Assembly: GCA_007258455.2 (NCBI GenBank)
Contig: VDFB02193867.1
Coordinates: forward strand, 530,134,863-530,198,862
Reading direction: 5' to 3'
DNA from: Sequoia sempervirens
Lineage: Eukaryota > Streptophyta > Pinopsida > Cupressales > Cupressaceae
Length of the DNA: 64,000 nt
The position numbers and the translations under genes are program-made. Shown piece by piece: positions 1-11,165 of this stretch (positions are counted from its first letter, which is position 1; the number at the start of each line of letters is the position of its first letter). A model generated the notes under the pieces. The model made no database searches. It saw nothing but the letters and a program-made list of their open reading frames with translations, and was not told the origin of the DNA.

Positions 1-10
1 TCCTAATTTC

Positions 11-259
11 ATGGACACTTTCATACCCACCCATCATTGCTCATCTTCCCAAGTTTGGAGAGTCAAAGGTTCCAAACTGTCAACCAATTCATCTTTTATT
101 CCTAAACACACAACTCCATCCACACCTCCACGCATGATATCCAATTCTCAAATTGACCATGTATTAGCAACAACCCTTTATCACAAGGATTCAGAAGGCA
201 TTCTATCGCGAGGTGCACACAAAGACAAAGTTAACCCTACTATCAACAAAGCAGATTAG
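11..259 (+). pseudogene. Unrecognised ORF remnant in T1
   Basis: An open frame of 82 codons that I do not recognise. It is rich in Ser, Thr, Pro and His, with no metal-binding pattern, transmembrane segment or catalytic motif. The same frame continues after the stop with readable codons to about 400, which suggests the tail of a longer decayed reading frame. It lies upstream of the T1 3' leader, where element A has the end of integrase. It could be the end of an element polyprotein or a chance frame. Confidence 0.2.
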
Positions 260-1479
260 GAATCCCAAAAGTTGCATTCAAGTGCACGTATCTTCAAAAA
301 GAAACTTCTTCAAGTAGGATATCAATGGAATATTATGACATAAGCATCTACATTGACACCACCAGATGGTTCAACATGAGCTTAAAATCTTTCAGAAAAT
401 TCCAAAAAAATCAGAAAAATGATTGAAAACAGTAAAGAAAAAAAATTGTCCTCTAGTGAAAACCACTATGGTGGCGCTTTGGGTAGGTACCATGATGAAA
501 ACCTAGAAAATAGGTGTCATGTGTAGAATCAAGAATCTGCATGTTCCAGTTTAGGTGGAAGCATCGTATCCCATCCATAATAAATCCAACATTCCATCCA
601 TCTCAGCCATAATAAATACATTCATCCATGAATCGTTTATCCAATCCATGTGCATATATCTACATTCATAGTTTGAGTTATCTTGATCTTGACAAATTTT
701 GGTGCACACTTTACACTTTCTTATGATAAACATCTTGACATGGGTCATTTTCATTGATCCTATCCTATCCAACCTTATCTGATCCATGAAACATTATCCA
801 AATGAGCATTTATCTGAACACTGTATCTTATCGTAAGATTTAATCCTTGGAATCCTTTCCATGCTTACCATATCCATCCATCTATACACCTATCCAAGCA
901 TCCATTCATGATATTCCTTACATTGCTAGACACTGGGTGCAAATATTTACATCTTGCTTTGGGAATAAATCTTGATCTATATCTTCCAACTTATGTGGTG
1001 ATCTGAACATTGGAAAATGTGAAATCAAATTGGTCAAGCATTTGTGAGCCAAAATCCAAATCACTAGCAAATGGCATATTTTGAGAAGAATACATTCCTT
1101 ATAAATCTTCATCGAACATTGAACATCAATCCAAACAATCACTATTAGTCACATCTAATGTGTGCTTGAATGTCACACCAAATCATCCAAAACATCTTTT
1201 GTTTCAAACCAAGCTTCAAAATCCTAATCAATCAAATCCAATCAATTTGATATCATCTTGGGAGATCCTTCCCAATCCTTGTGTTTCTTAACACTATCCT
1301 TGCATTGTTGTGTATCCTCAAAAATGTTATCATCATCAATCCTAATCAATCAAATCCTTGCATTGTTGTGTATCCTCAACAATGTTATCAGCATCAATCC
1401 ATCAATCTGATCAATCAACCCTAGCTTGGTTTTCAACAAAATCCCAAATAGAGCACTAATATCATCACACATATCCATA

Positions 1480-1965
1480 TCCAAAACATCAAAATCAAGC
1501 AAAAAAATCCAAAAATATTCAAAAAACCAAGAAAATCCAAAAACATCCAGAAAACAAGGAAAATCCAAAAACATCCAAAAAATTCATAAAATCAGAAAGT
1601 CCAAAAACATTCAAAACACATTAAAATCCCAAAACAGGTCAAAAAATCCAAAAAACGTCAAAAACATGCTATCTAAACTACATCATCTCTAAGCTTAAAA
1701 GTAGGCAAGGCTAATCTTTGATCAGCCCCTGAGACAAAATCTAAAAACATTCAAAAAACAAAAAATCCAAAAATATTCAAAAAACACAAAAACAAAAAAA
1801 ATCAAAAAACACAAAATCCAAAAACATTCATAAAATTTCATAAAACACCAAAAACATTGGAAAATTTGAAAATCAGAACATTTGCAAAACCTTGAAAATA
1901 CCAAAAACAACCTCAAAACATTTCAAAAAGATCAAAAACATTCAAAAAACCCAAAAAATCCATCC
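1480..1965 (+). repeat. A-rich degenerate repeat (AAATCCAAAAACATTC type)
   Basis: Irregular repetition of units such as AAATCCAAAAACATTC and CAAAAAACCC, with spacing of about 12-20 bases and a short break at 1675-1735. Long open frames across it on both strands result from the absence of stops in this composition, not coding. The same A-rich tract stands in the same relative place (between the last coding remnant and the polypurine tract) in elements A, B and H. Confidence 0.75.
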
Positions 1966-3323
1966 ATCCCCATCTCGCTTTCACCCGAAATAAACATCAT
2001 TCATAATAAATCATCGTCATCTTCAACCTTTGGTGAAACAGTCGGAAACAAGTCTAGCAGGTCAAAAGTGAAAACTCAAACGTCAAGTTCTCAAGTCTAG
2101 GTCAATAAGTAAAGAAGTTGGTCAAATCTTTGTGCTAATAGCCTATCATCCAATCAATCATTTGATATCATCATGTCTTAGGATGCATCCTTCCTACAAT
2201 AGACATCAACATCAAGCATCACCATAGTTTAGTCTTGGCTAGCGATATGAAGAACATTAACTTGTTTGTTTACTTTATCTTTGTCTTTTGACTTATCTTT
2301 TTTCACTCATTTCGATGATGTCTCGATGATGTCCCAAATGAAGGGATTTAGAGAGATAGGAATGGGGCAACGATCATTATCTTTTTATATGTTGTGCTTG
2401 TTGGATGTTCTTGTAATATAACCTCAGTCATGTGTGCTTTGTTTTGGTTTAGGGAGGGTGTTTTAGATATCTTGTTGACAACATAGGAAGGCTTTCCTCT
2501 CTATGTTTTGGTTTGAGATGTTTGGAATATCTAAACTGCATTTTGAATAAGGTTTTGTATGGCAAGTGTGAATAGGAGTACTCCTATCTAATTGTCAAGT
2601 CAAAGTCCATCACACTAGGTGCAACGCCATCCTGGTTCTTTATACCTTGATACATCGTGCTTATGTGTGTTATCAAACATAAGGTAAGTAGCCCTTTTAA
2701 AGTCCCAATTCTTGATAAGCAAATCATCATCTTTCATCATCATCTCTAACAAAGTTGGCTTATTGAATCCTCTTGTCATCATCTCATTTCTTCTTTCTTC
2801 TCTCCACGCTAATAGTTAATCATCATTGCCAATGCATCCATCCTACATCCACAAAACATTAGCATACATAAATCTCATAATCATAGCATATCACATCATC
2901 CATCTCATCCATTTCACATGCATTAAATTTTCATTATTGCATAATATAGATCTATTAGTCTAAGCATATCATAAATCATGCATTTGCATAAAGCATCCAT
3001 TGCATAACCATGTAGGAATCATCCATCTCATCCATCTCACATGCAATGCATTATCATTTTAAGTTGTTTAGGATAATATAGATTGGTTATTCTAAGCATC
3101 TTGAAACCATCTCATTTGCATCATCATCATAACCATTCATACATCCATCTTGAACCTCTTTGTCATGAGATCAACCCTCAAATTGAACTTTTCGCTTGAT
3201 CTCTCGAGGGGAAAATGTACCAATATACTTCTTTCTGCTAAGGCATCTGAAAAAAACATAAAAATTTTGAATTTTGATCGTGGAAATTTTATTCTTTGAA
3301 CCAACATAGCAAGTACATTGCTT

Positions 3324-3338
3324 CAAAGAGGGGCAAAA
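3324..3338 (+). promoter_or_regulatory. Polypurine tract of T1
   Basis: The sequence CAAAGAGGGGCAAAA directly precedes the LTR start TGTAGACATG. It would prime plus-strand DNA synthesis. Elements A (CAAAGAGGGGGAAAA) and B (CAAAGAGGGGAAAAA) have nearly the same tract at the same place. Confidence 0.8.
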
Positions 3339-4445
3339 TGTAGACATGCAAAATTAACATCATGCATCTAAATCTAACTAATTAACATCAAATTCTTTTG
3401 TTAATCAAATAAATCAATTTATTCAATTGAGTTCCTCCTTTAATTAAATAAATCAACTTTATTTAATTTGATCCTAACATCATACCTCTTTGATTAAATA
3501 AATCAATTTTATTTAATCAAATCCTAACGTCCCTCTTTTAATTAAATAATTCACTTTATCTAATTAATCTCTAAAGTCATCCATTTAAATTAAATAAATT
3601 CATCTTTATTTGATTTAACACTAACATCATCCTCTTTGATTAAATAAATCAAATCTTTATTTAATTAAATCTAAAATCATTTTCTTCTCATTTTTCTTTA
3701 TTTAAATCCTAAAATCTAAGTCACAAGTCAAAATCAGCTAATCTCTATCTTAATTAATCAAATCCTGATTAATGTTAATCCTAATCCATCAAATCCTCTA
3801 GCTTTTGCAACTTAAACCATAAATCAATTTAATTGATTTATTAATTCCTCCTTTTTATTCAAAAAGGCATCTCAAGTGGAATATTCCTCCATTTCAAATC
3901 TCCCTCCCAAATGTCTTGTCCTCCAACATAGCATTAACTCCTCTTACATGTCTCCCACTTGGCATTTAAGACTCTTTCTTCTCCCTCCAACAAGCCATCT
4001 TTTGAATTTCAAATTTCCCCCTCTTTGCACATTCTTAAAATGTGCTCCATCTCTCTTCAATTGCATCTTGACAAGTGGCATCTTGTCATTGGCTCATGTT
4101 TTGTCCCACATCCTCCATGTTCTTCAATCCTCCATCATACTTTCTTATAAATAGAGGCCTCCTCTATTGTATTACTCCTCCAAAATCTTCTCCACAATCT
4201 CAGTCATTTGAATACACATCAATCATCTAGGAGCCTATCAAGGATTAGGAAAGGGCTTCTTTCCACATCAAAGAAGCACCAATCCACTATGAGATAGGGT
4301 TTGATTCATGTTATTTGTGTGTTTTATTTAGCTTCCTTGTTTCCTTTGATTGCATACTTAACATGATTCAGTATTTCATAGAGATGTTTCCGTTTGCTTT
4401 TCTTTAAATGTTTAACCATGTTAATGTGTGTTGAAGTTTTGAGCA
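3339..4445 (+). mobile_element. T1 3' LTR, truncated by copia remnant
   Basis: The LTR begins TGTAG right after the polypurine tract. Its U3 (3370-3700) is a series of AT-rich inverted-repeat modules of the form TTAATTAAATAAAT...ATTTATTTAATT separated by short C/T-rich spacers. A TATA box (TATAAATA, 4146-4153) is followed by GAGGCCTCCTC, a plausible transcription start region. The right end is lost: at about 4445 the sequence switches to a copia polymerase remnant. Open frames at 3876-4154 are within the U3 and are not genes. Confidence 0.7.
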
Positions 4446-5190
4446 TTTGCAAATTTTGGCATCCACAAGCAGTTTAATGTACACCATGGTATGCACAAGA
4501 CCAAATATTGCACATGTTGTAGGATTTGTTAGCAGGTCTATGAGTCATCCTAGTGTTGAACATTGGAATGTGGTAAAATGGATTCTCAGGTACTTGAGAG
4601 GTACATCCAATAAATGTTTATGTTTTGGGGGATCTAATACTTATTTAAAAGGATATGTTGACTCAAATTTGGTAGGGGATATAGATACCAAGTGGAGTAC
4701 CATAGGCTATGTATTTACAGTTGGTGGGACAACAATGAGTTGAATTTCTCAGTTGCAAAAGGTGGTTGCTTTATCCACCACGGAGGAAAAGTATGTTGTT
4801 GCAACAGAGGTGGCAAAGGAGATGATATGGTTGCAACTTTTCATGGAAGAGTTGGGAAAACAACAAGCTTAAAATTACTTTTTTATAGACAGCCAAAGTG
4901 ATATACATCTTGCAAATAATTTTTCCTTACACTCTAAAACAAAACACATACAGTTGAGATATCATTTCATTCAATCAATGTTGGAGGATGGATAGGTTGA
5001 GCTAGACAAGATACATAAAGATGCCAATCCAGCGGATATTTTTACGAAGGTAGTGACAAGGGAGAAGTTGAGCTCCTCTTCAGCTTCGGTTGGCCTTCAA
5101 GGTTGAATTTAGGTATAATAGAGCAGTAGGGTCCAAGGTACTTATTTCCAATGGGAGTTGTAAGTGCAATAGTGTCATCGAGGATCAGTC
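4446..5190 (+). pseudogene. Ty1/copia RT C-terminus and RNase H remnant (copia I)
   Basis: The translation shows the end of a copia reverse transcriptase and the RNase H domain: SLMYTMVCTRPNIAH, then WILRYLRGTS, GYVDSNLVGDIDTKWST and, after a frameshift near 4743, VALSTTEEKYVVATE and YHFIQSMLEDG. This order is typical of plant copia pol C-termini. The N-terminal RT, integrase, protease and gag are missing. At least one frameshift and several stops make it nonfunctional. It abuts the broken T1 LTR on the left and runs into its own polypurine tract on the right. Confidence 0.9.
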
Positions 5191-5649
5191 TCCAAGTGGG
5201 AGATTGTTGGTATGTGATGACTGATCATGCTATACTATACACCTGGAAAGTATCCTCATCAGGGTCCAGGGCCGAGTAGGGGTTCGAGGGAGGCAGCCCC
5301 CAAGGAAAAAAAAATTCCCATTTTTTTCACGTCATCACCGAAAAAGAAAAAAAAACCAACTTTGTAAAACCCTAATTCTGGAAGCTTCTAAAAAGTTTGT
5401 TATAAGGGGTTGGGATGGGGGGTTATAGTATGTAGAAAAAGGTTATTATTCATGAGATTGTTATATGTTTTTCACTGGATAATAAAATCATTTGATAGTT
5501 GTGGTTTTGTGGATGTAGCCCGGATTGGGTGAACCATGTTAAATTCTCTGTGTTGTCTTGTTTTTGCTATAATTTTCTATGTTTTATTTCTCTATTTCAT
5601 TGATGAAATCTACGTTTAACTATTAGATATCTACCTTCTAACCCTAACA
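5191..5649 (+). mobile_element. Copia I polypurine tract and 3' LTR
   Basis: The tract CCAAGTGGGAGAT (5192-5204) followed by TGTTGG is the usual plant copia 3' junction. The LTR runs from 5205 to about 5649, where it ends in CTAACA. It contains short A-rich tracts and a GGATTGGGTGAACCATGTT segment typical of the R-U5 part of copia LTRs. The end coordinate is set by the point at which a second copia remnant begins. Confidence 0.75.
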
Positions 5650-6550
5650 TAGTGAACAGAAATCTATGGCTTGGCCAAATTAAGTATATGAATTCAATTT
5701 TACAGAGGTTTGATATGCAAGATTGTAGACCATTGTGTGTTCCTATTTTAGTTGGAAAAAAGTTATCTATTTTAGATTTTCCAACATCCCCATCAGATAT
5801 GGAATACATGAGAAAAGTGCCTTACCAAAGTGCAATTGGAAGTTTGATGTATGCTATGGTCTATACTAGACCAAACATTGCCCAAGCAATGGGAATTCTT
5901 TCCAGATATATGTCTAATCCTGGTAAAGTTCATTGGGATGTAGTTAAAAGAGTCTTCAAATATTTGTGAGGTACCTTAGATTATTCCTTATGTTATCATA
6001 GTAATGTGACTGAAGATGTTCGATTTCCCTTGATATTCATGGTTATGTGGATTTAGACTGGGCGGGTGATGTTGATAGCAAAAAATACACTAGTTCCTAT
6101 GCGTTTACTTTATTTTGTGGTGCAATCAGTTGGATGAGTAAGAGACAGGTTGTGGTTGCTTTGTCCACTGTTGAAGAAAAGTATATGGTAGCTACTCATG
6201 CTTGTAATGAATCCATTTGGCTTAAGATATTGTTTTCAAATATTGGAATAAAATAAGGTGTGGTGACAATTTATTGCAATGGTAAAAGTGTGTATGTCTA
6301 GCCAAGAAGCTGACATTTCATGTTAGGACCAAGCACATTGATGTATAGTATCATTTTGTTAGAGATATTGTCGAAGATGGCAGGGTGAAGCTAGTTAAGG
6401 TAAATACTTTGATGAATTTTTTTGATTCTTTGACTAAGTATGTGAGCATAGAGAAGTTTAGATGGTGTTCAGAGACTATGGGCCTTTCAGCCCTAGCAAT
6501 TAAAGAGAAAATGTTTACACCCTCATGTTTCTCTTGTAAGGTGTTTGACA
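5650..6550 (+). pseudogene. Ty1/copia RT and RNase H remnant (copia II)
   Basis: A second, different copia 3' region. The RT C-terminus starts with LWLGQIKYMNSILQRFDMQD, continues through GSLMYAMVYTRPNIAQAMG and VHWDVVKRVFKYL, and the RNase H has DLDWAGDVDSKK, ISWMSKRQVVVALSTVEEKY and a readable end to KFRWCSETMGLSAL. There is a frameshift near 6010-6050 and later stops. It begins exactly where the LTR of copia I ends, so both are truncated copies placed head to tail. The two differ throughout and so are not a duplication of one another. Confidence 0.9.
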
Positions 6551-7193
6551 AGTGGGATATTTGTTGGGAAAATGTGTCTCAACCTTGTAATTGTATATGG
6601 TTTATTGTTGATATGATGTATATATATTTTTATATATGTTTCCTAGTTACACCGATAGGTGTATACAATGGCAGCACAGAGCAAATTGTGAGTGCGTTAA
6701 ATTTTTCCAGAAACTTCTAGAATGACCAACATACATTAAATAAAGGATATATTGTAAATTTGGACTATTGATTATTAGTTTTTAGATCTAATGATATATA
6801 TTTTATTGGCATGGTTTTCCCTAGAATGTAACTCTATTTTATGAGGGCATTGTATTATGACTACAATAGAGATTGTGATGATTTTTTAGAGTCTGATAGC
6901 GGTCATGTTGTCTCTTTATCTCTAAGTGGTGATACTCCTTTGAGAAGCTTTCTCCACAAGTATATTGTAATGTTTATGAATTACTAAATAATATATTAGG
7001 TGGCTTTTGGAGTGTGGGTTTTTTCTCCCAAAAGGGTTTTCCCCATGTAAATCATTGTTTCATGGTATGCATGATATTTATGTTTATTTATGTTTAAGTT
7101 TCTATAATATGGTTAAAAATCTGTAAAGGTCTTGCATTATTCTTCTCTCAAGATTAGTGTAGGAAGTTGTTCCACTACCTTAGCTTCCTTACA
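6551..7193 (+). mobile_element. Copia II polypurine tract and 3' LTR
   Basis: AAGTGGGATAT ends at 6561 and the LTR starts TGTTGGGAAAATGTG at 6562, a good copia junction. The LTR includes CATTAAATAAAGGATATATT and a late CTTTCTCCACAAGTATATTG segment and appears to end at TTCCTTACA, 7193. The left end is firm and the right end is inferred from the TG...CA rule only. Confidence 0.7.
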
Positions 7194-8265
7194 AAAAAAC
7201 CATTATAATCTTCCACCACAACTTTCATATTAGACTATGCTAAGATCCCCATACATGTGTTGTTTATAATCACCCAAATAAGAAGGAGCAAATCCAAACC
7301 ACCCACCACTACCCCCTAATTCCCATCCTAAGGATACATCTAGAAAGACTAGACATAGTCCACTTCTAGTGGAAGTGTCATTTTTCATCTTTAAAATAGG
7401 TAGTCATTCATTTCTTAGAATAGGTACCCATTTTAAAGTGGGTACTCATTCCAAAAGGTTTGAAAATAATAATCCATGTTTCTCATTTGTATTTAGGCTT
7501 AGAAAAGGAATGGTAACCCAAACCTTAGCCTTAGACCTACAAGTACAAGGTCATGACAATATCGAGAGAAAAAACTGAGTATGTCAATATGGTTGACGGG
7601 GTTTTTTTTAGAATTATTTTATAAAATTAAAACCCATTTTAGATGAGATTGTGTAGATTATAAATATATAATAATTTTCCAATTGGATTAATTTTTCTAT
7701 TTTTCAATTAATTTTTTATGAAGCAAGTCCATAAACTTAAATTACCATGGTTTTTTAGTATTTTAATAACTTTGTATTAAAATAATTTTTTGAAAAACAA
7801 ATATTAGGAAAGTGTACTTCAGAAAATTATTTTCATTTTGAAAACAAAAATCAAAAAATGATAAGTTTAGGTCATCTTATGCATGACGTACACAAAAAAT
7901 TTTCAAAACACCAAATATGGCCAGTAAAAAATTAACAAAAAATATTATATCCAATAAAAAAATTACAAAAAAATATGGAAAGCGTGCTTAAGTGAGTTAC
8001 AAAAATTTTCACAAAAGGATTTAGAAAAATATAATTATTTAGGTCAAAATATGGATGGCGTACACGTGCATGGTGTAGTAAAAAAAATTGACTTTTAAAA
8101 TGTGGTTTTTAGAAACGTCTATTGAAAATAAATTTGTATCATCTAGGTATTAAAATAAATTACATATTTGGAAATTAGACTCCAAGTAATATATTTTATG
8201 ATTAGTGACCTTTTCTAAGATTCCATCTCTAAGTGCTTCAAATTTTAAGGTCAAATGTGACAAAT
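7194..8265. other. AT-rich stretch, no gene seen
   Basis: No recognisable domain, repeat or promoter. A short internal repetition occurs at 7380-7450 (forms of TAGGTAGTCATTC, GGTACCCATT and GGGTACTCATTCC). The rest is A/T-rich low-complexity sequence. The short open frame at 7369-7578 has no support as a gene. Confidence 0.5.
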
Positions 8266-8269
8266 TCTA

Positions 8270-9134
8270 AAAATCAGGGAAAACACTTCCACTTTTTGGA
8301 CTCAACTTCTTGTCAACACCTGACAATCATCACAATATCAACCATAACCCATAGACTATGTCAAAGGGAAAAAGTCGTGACTCCACACACGAGTGGCCAT
8401 GCCACCCTTCTTCTTTACTCCCAAGTTGAATTTGGGTAAGCACCAACCAAAAAATTGCATGTTTGTCTCACAATGCCAAAACACATCAGCTCGCTTCACT
8501 AAAAAAGTGTAGAATTTGTTTTGGAAACCTCCATCAATTACATAATACTAAACCAGTAGCCAAAAAGGGACACAACACCTTACCATCATTATTCAAGATC
8601 CACACCTTCTACTAGAAGGTACTCTCAAAAATTCCATCCTCAGTCGACCCCATTCATCGGCTCCAAATATAGATGGTGCTTCAAGAAAATGACACCACAC
8701 CAAGCACGATTTATATGCTCCTACAATTCCTCCCCCTTGATATCCAATTAAAAGGGATAGTGTTTCACCTAATATCCCAGTATGAAGACTTTGTTCATGT
8801 CCTATGGTTGTAGAATGCCAACCCCTAGCTCTACAATTATCAGCACATCTTCCACACCACCAAGTAGATCACCCATTACTAGTTTTCATGCCATCGGGAG
8901 AATCACGACCTTCAACATGTCCAAGTCCAAGAGAGGAAAAAAATGAGATGCAATATTTTCATTTTCTTGATACCTCTTAGAGGAGACCATGAACTCACAC
9001 CCCATAATCAACTAAGCTACCTCCAACACTAACAGATCCCAATCATTGAATACCAAATTCAATCTGTTGAAGGAAATGTTGCCAAGAAATTCCAAAAGCT
9101 TACGAGAAGCCATAAGTCTCACTGGTGTCTCCAT
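8270..9134 (-). pseudogene. Decayed coding sequence of unknown function
   Basis: Read on the minus strand from an ATG at 9134, one frame gives about 180 codons to a stop at 8589 with normal protein composition (starting METPVRLMASRKLLEFLGN), broken by eight stops. All eight are TAG, TGA or TAA codons one transition away from Trp, Gln or Arg codons. Frames further left (8270-8588) also read as protein-like, with LPKFNLGVKKKGGMATRVW in one of them. I do not recognise the family; transposon protein or old host gene are both possible. The pattern fits long methylation-driven C-to-T decay. Confidence 0.4.
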
Positions 9135-10270
9135 CCTTCTACACAGCCAAACAGAAAACTAAAACTTCAATTGGGAATTTATCAACTAGCATCACCCATA
9201 AAACATGTGAGCCTAATTTTCATAGCCTGCCCAACATTAAAAACTCCTCAAGATTCTGTCAGCTCACCCAATGTGGCCAAATATGGACTTAGATTGCATT
9301 TATTCTTGCCTCACACTCAGTCAAGACCCCACCAGCCTGGGGAAAGATGTCATGAGCACCCCATCTCAGTGACACGTATAAGACCTGCTACCACATCCAA
9401 ACTATCATGAGGTACCTGTTGGTAGTTCTTATTTTTTTATACTTTTTCTTTTTTTATATGTGTGTGTGTTAAAAAATTATTATTTATATATAATTTTTCT
9501 ATGTGAAATAAATATTTATTTTCTATAATGTTGAGATATAAATTTTTAATTAAAAATATTTTTAAAATAACTTTTTTTTAGCAAAAGGCTAAGTGCTTTA
9601 ATATCTATTAATATAAAAGTAGTTTTAATTACATAGAAGGAAAATATACTTGATATATATCCAAAGATGAATTGTTAAGATCATTTTGATTGTAGCTTTC
9701 CTTAACATTCTTGCCAAAATTCCCTTATACCCATTGATCTTCTTCATGATACTCCCATTATCCCACTGACTATTCTTACCCAGGAAGCTAATATTAACAA
9801 AATACAGTATTTTTTATCTACTATAGAATTTTAATTATTATGTAGTCATCTTACATTATTCAAGAGGAAATAACAATTAATGTAATTTTTTAATTATACT
9901 TTACTATGATGAGTAGTGACACAAAATTTTGAAAGAAAAATTATGGATATATAAACTTAGTTCACTATAATTAGTAGTACATTATTTTAGCATTTAACAA
10001 GTTTTAAAGGAAAAGGTAAAGTGCATAGTGAAATCAAGATGCATCGACTTCCATTGTGTGAGGACATGTGTCAAATTCTTAGGCTACCAAATATTCTTGA
10101 AATTTTTGAAATAGATTCTTTGAATATTCACATATTAGTCTCTATCCATGTAAATTTATGAATCATGAAATCATATTTTTAACTATAGTTGAAAAGAAAT
10201 ATTTAAAATTGAGTTATGTTTTGTTAATGAATCTAATAGTATAATGCTAGAGAAAAAACTTTGCTATCTG
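9135..10270. other. AT-rich stretch, no gene seen
   Basis: Contains a short TG run near 9460 (TATGTGTGTGTGTT) and strongly A/T-rich sequence. The open frame at 9171-9410 has no domain. Nothing here is supported as a feature, though the LINE remnant that follows probably began within it. Confidence 0.4.
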
Positions 10271-11165
10271 GGAATGAATGTTTAAATTTCTCCCTAATGT
10301 TGATTGGATCTTAGGTGGTGATTTTAATATAGTGGAACACAACAGCAATCCTACGTGGTTTAAGCATTCTAAACACAATAATGAAGAATTGGATAATTGG
10401 TTGTACTATACTACTTCCTTGGGTATGGTTGAATCTATTCATTATAAAATCTCTATTCATGATAATAGCTACTTTGTGTGGTCTAATTGCAAACATAGAA
10501 GTTCTAGGAAATTAAGTAGGATGGATAGGTTCTATTTATTTCTTAATATTCTACTAGTCTAGAAATCCTCTATTTGTTGCATCTAAGTGGATTATTCTAC
10601 TACAATCTTCAATCATTATCCTATTTTTTATCTCATTAAAAAAATCTATCATTGCCTCTTCATTGCCATATAAATGTAATAATTCTTACTTGAAGACCCA
10701 TCTATATAGGTACCTTAGCTGGAATTTGGAACTCCATACACAAATGCCAAGGGGAATCATATTATAAGTAGTGGTGTTATGATATATCACAATCTACTTG
10801 ATTCTTATGTTAATTTGGTAAGAGAATGGCTTAGCAATGTAAGCATAGAGAAAAGTCCCTTCAAGGGAAGTTGGAGCATGCTATGAAACTTCTCATTGTA
10901 GATCCAAGTAATACTAGCATTCAATATTGTATTTCTACTAGTGAGGCTTATTTGTGTCAACTTAATAAATGCAAGGATTAAGGAGCTAAACTATATATAG
11001 TTTAATTTGGATCAAGGAGGATAATAGATGTTCCAAATATTTTTTAATTATTTAAACTAGAAACATAATCGAGGAGAATATTTATGCAATAATGGACAAA
11101 TATAGCTCCTTATGTATGAACCCTATTGAGATAATTATGTTTCTTTATAATTTCTATAATAACTT
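10271..11165 (+). pseudogene. LINE remnant: AP-type endonuclease domain
   Basis: The open part (10278-10562) contains VDWILGGDFNIVEHNSN, the conserved GGDFN block of the APE-like endonuclease of plant LINEs, followed by WSNCKHRSSRKLSRMDRFY, matching the usual W-N-x-R-x-D-R/K-x-L/Y-like block. After stops the text continues with a VDYSTTIFNHYPI segment (S-D-H-x-P block, D changed) and then weakly through the linker before reverse transcriptase to about 11165. RT itself is absent. Many stops and indels make this an old 5'-truncated and 3'-truncated copy. It would have cut target DNA to start reverse transcription. Confidence 0.8.

Larger units (their letters stand above)
1..3338 (+). mobile_element. 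T1: 3' internal region of a Tat-like LTR retrotransposon
   Basis: This stretch lies upstream of a polypurine tract and LTR, so it is the 3' internal region of an element whose 5' part is outside the window. Near 460-530 it has the phrase GTGAAAACCACTATGGTGGC followed by GGTAGGTACCATGATGAAAA. A similar phrase stands just after the integrase remnant of element A (about 20836) and in element B (about 57100). Near 2310-2380 a segment (gatgtccc, then ggatttagagagataggaat) matches element A near 21900. The block around 2590-2700 also has counterparts in A and B. No polymerase domain is visible. It is noncoding or decayed. Confident as part of this element group, less so about its exact lineage. Confidence 0.7.

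Noticed and set aside
1350..1916. Phe-rich minus-strand frames (1350-1574, 1722-1916)
   Set aside because: Reverse of the A-rich repeat tract of T1; composition artefact.
4146..4446. Possible host gene promoter and 5' exon after the TATA box
   Set aside because: The TATA box lies in an LTR with a clear polypurine tract in front, and the following text is LTR R-U5 with no coding signal.
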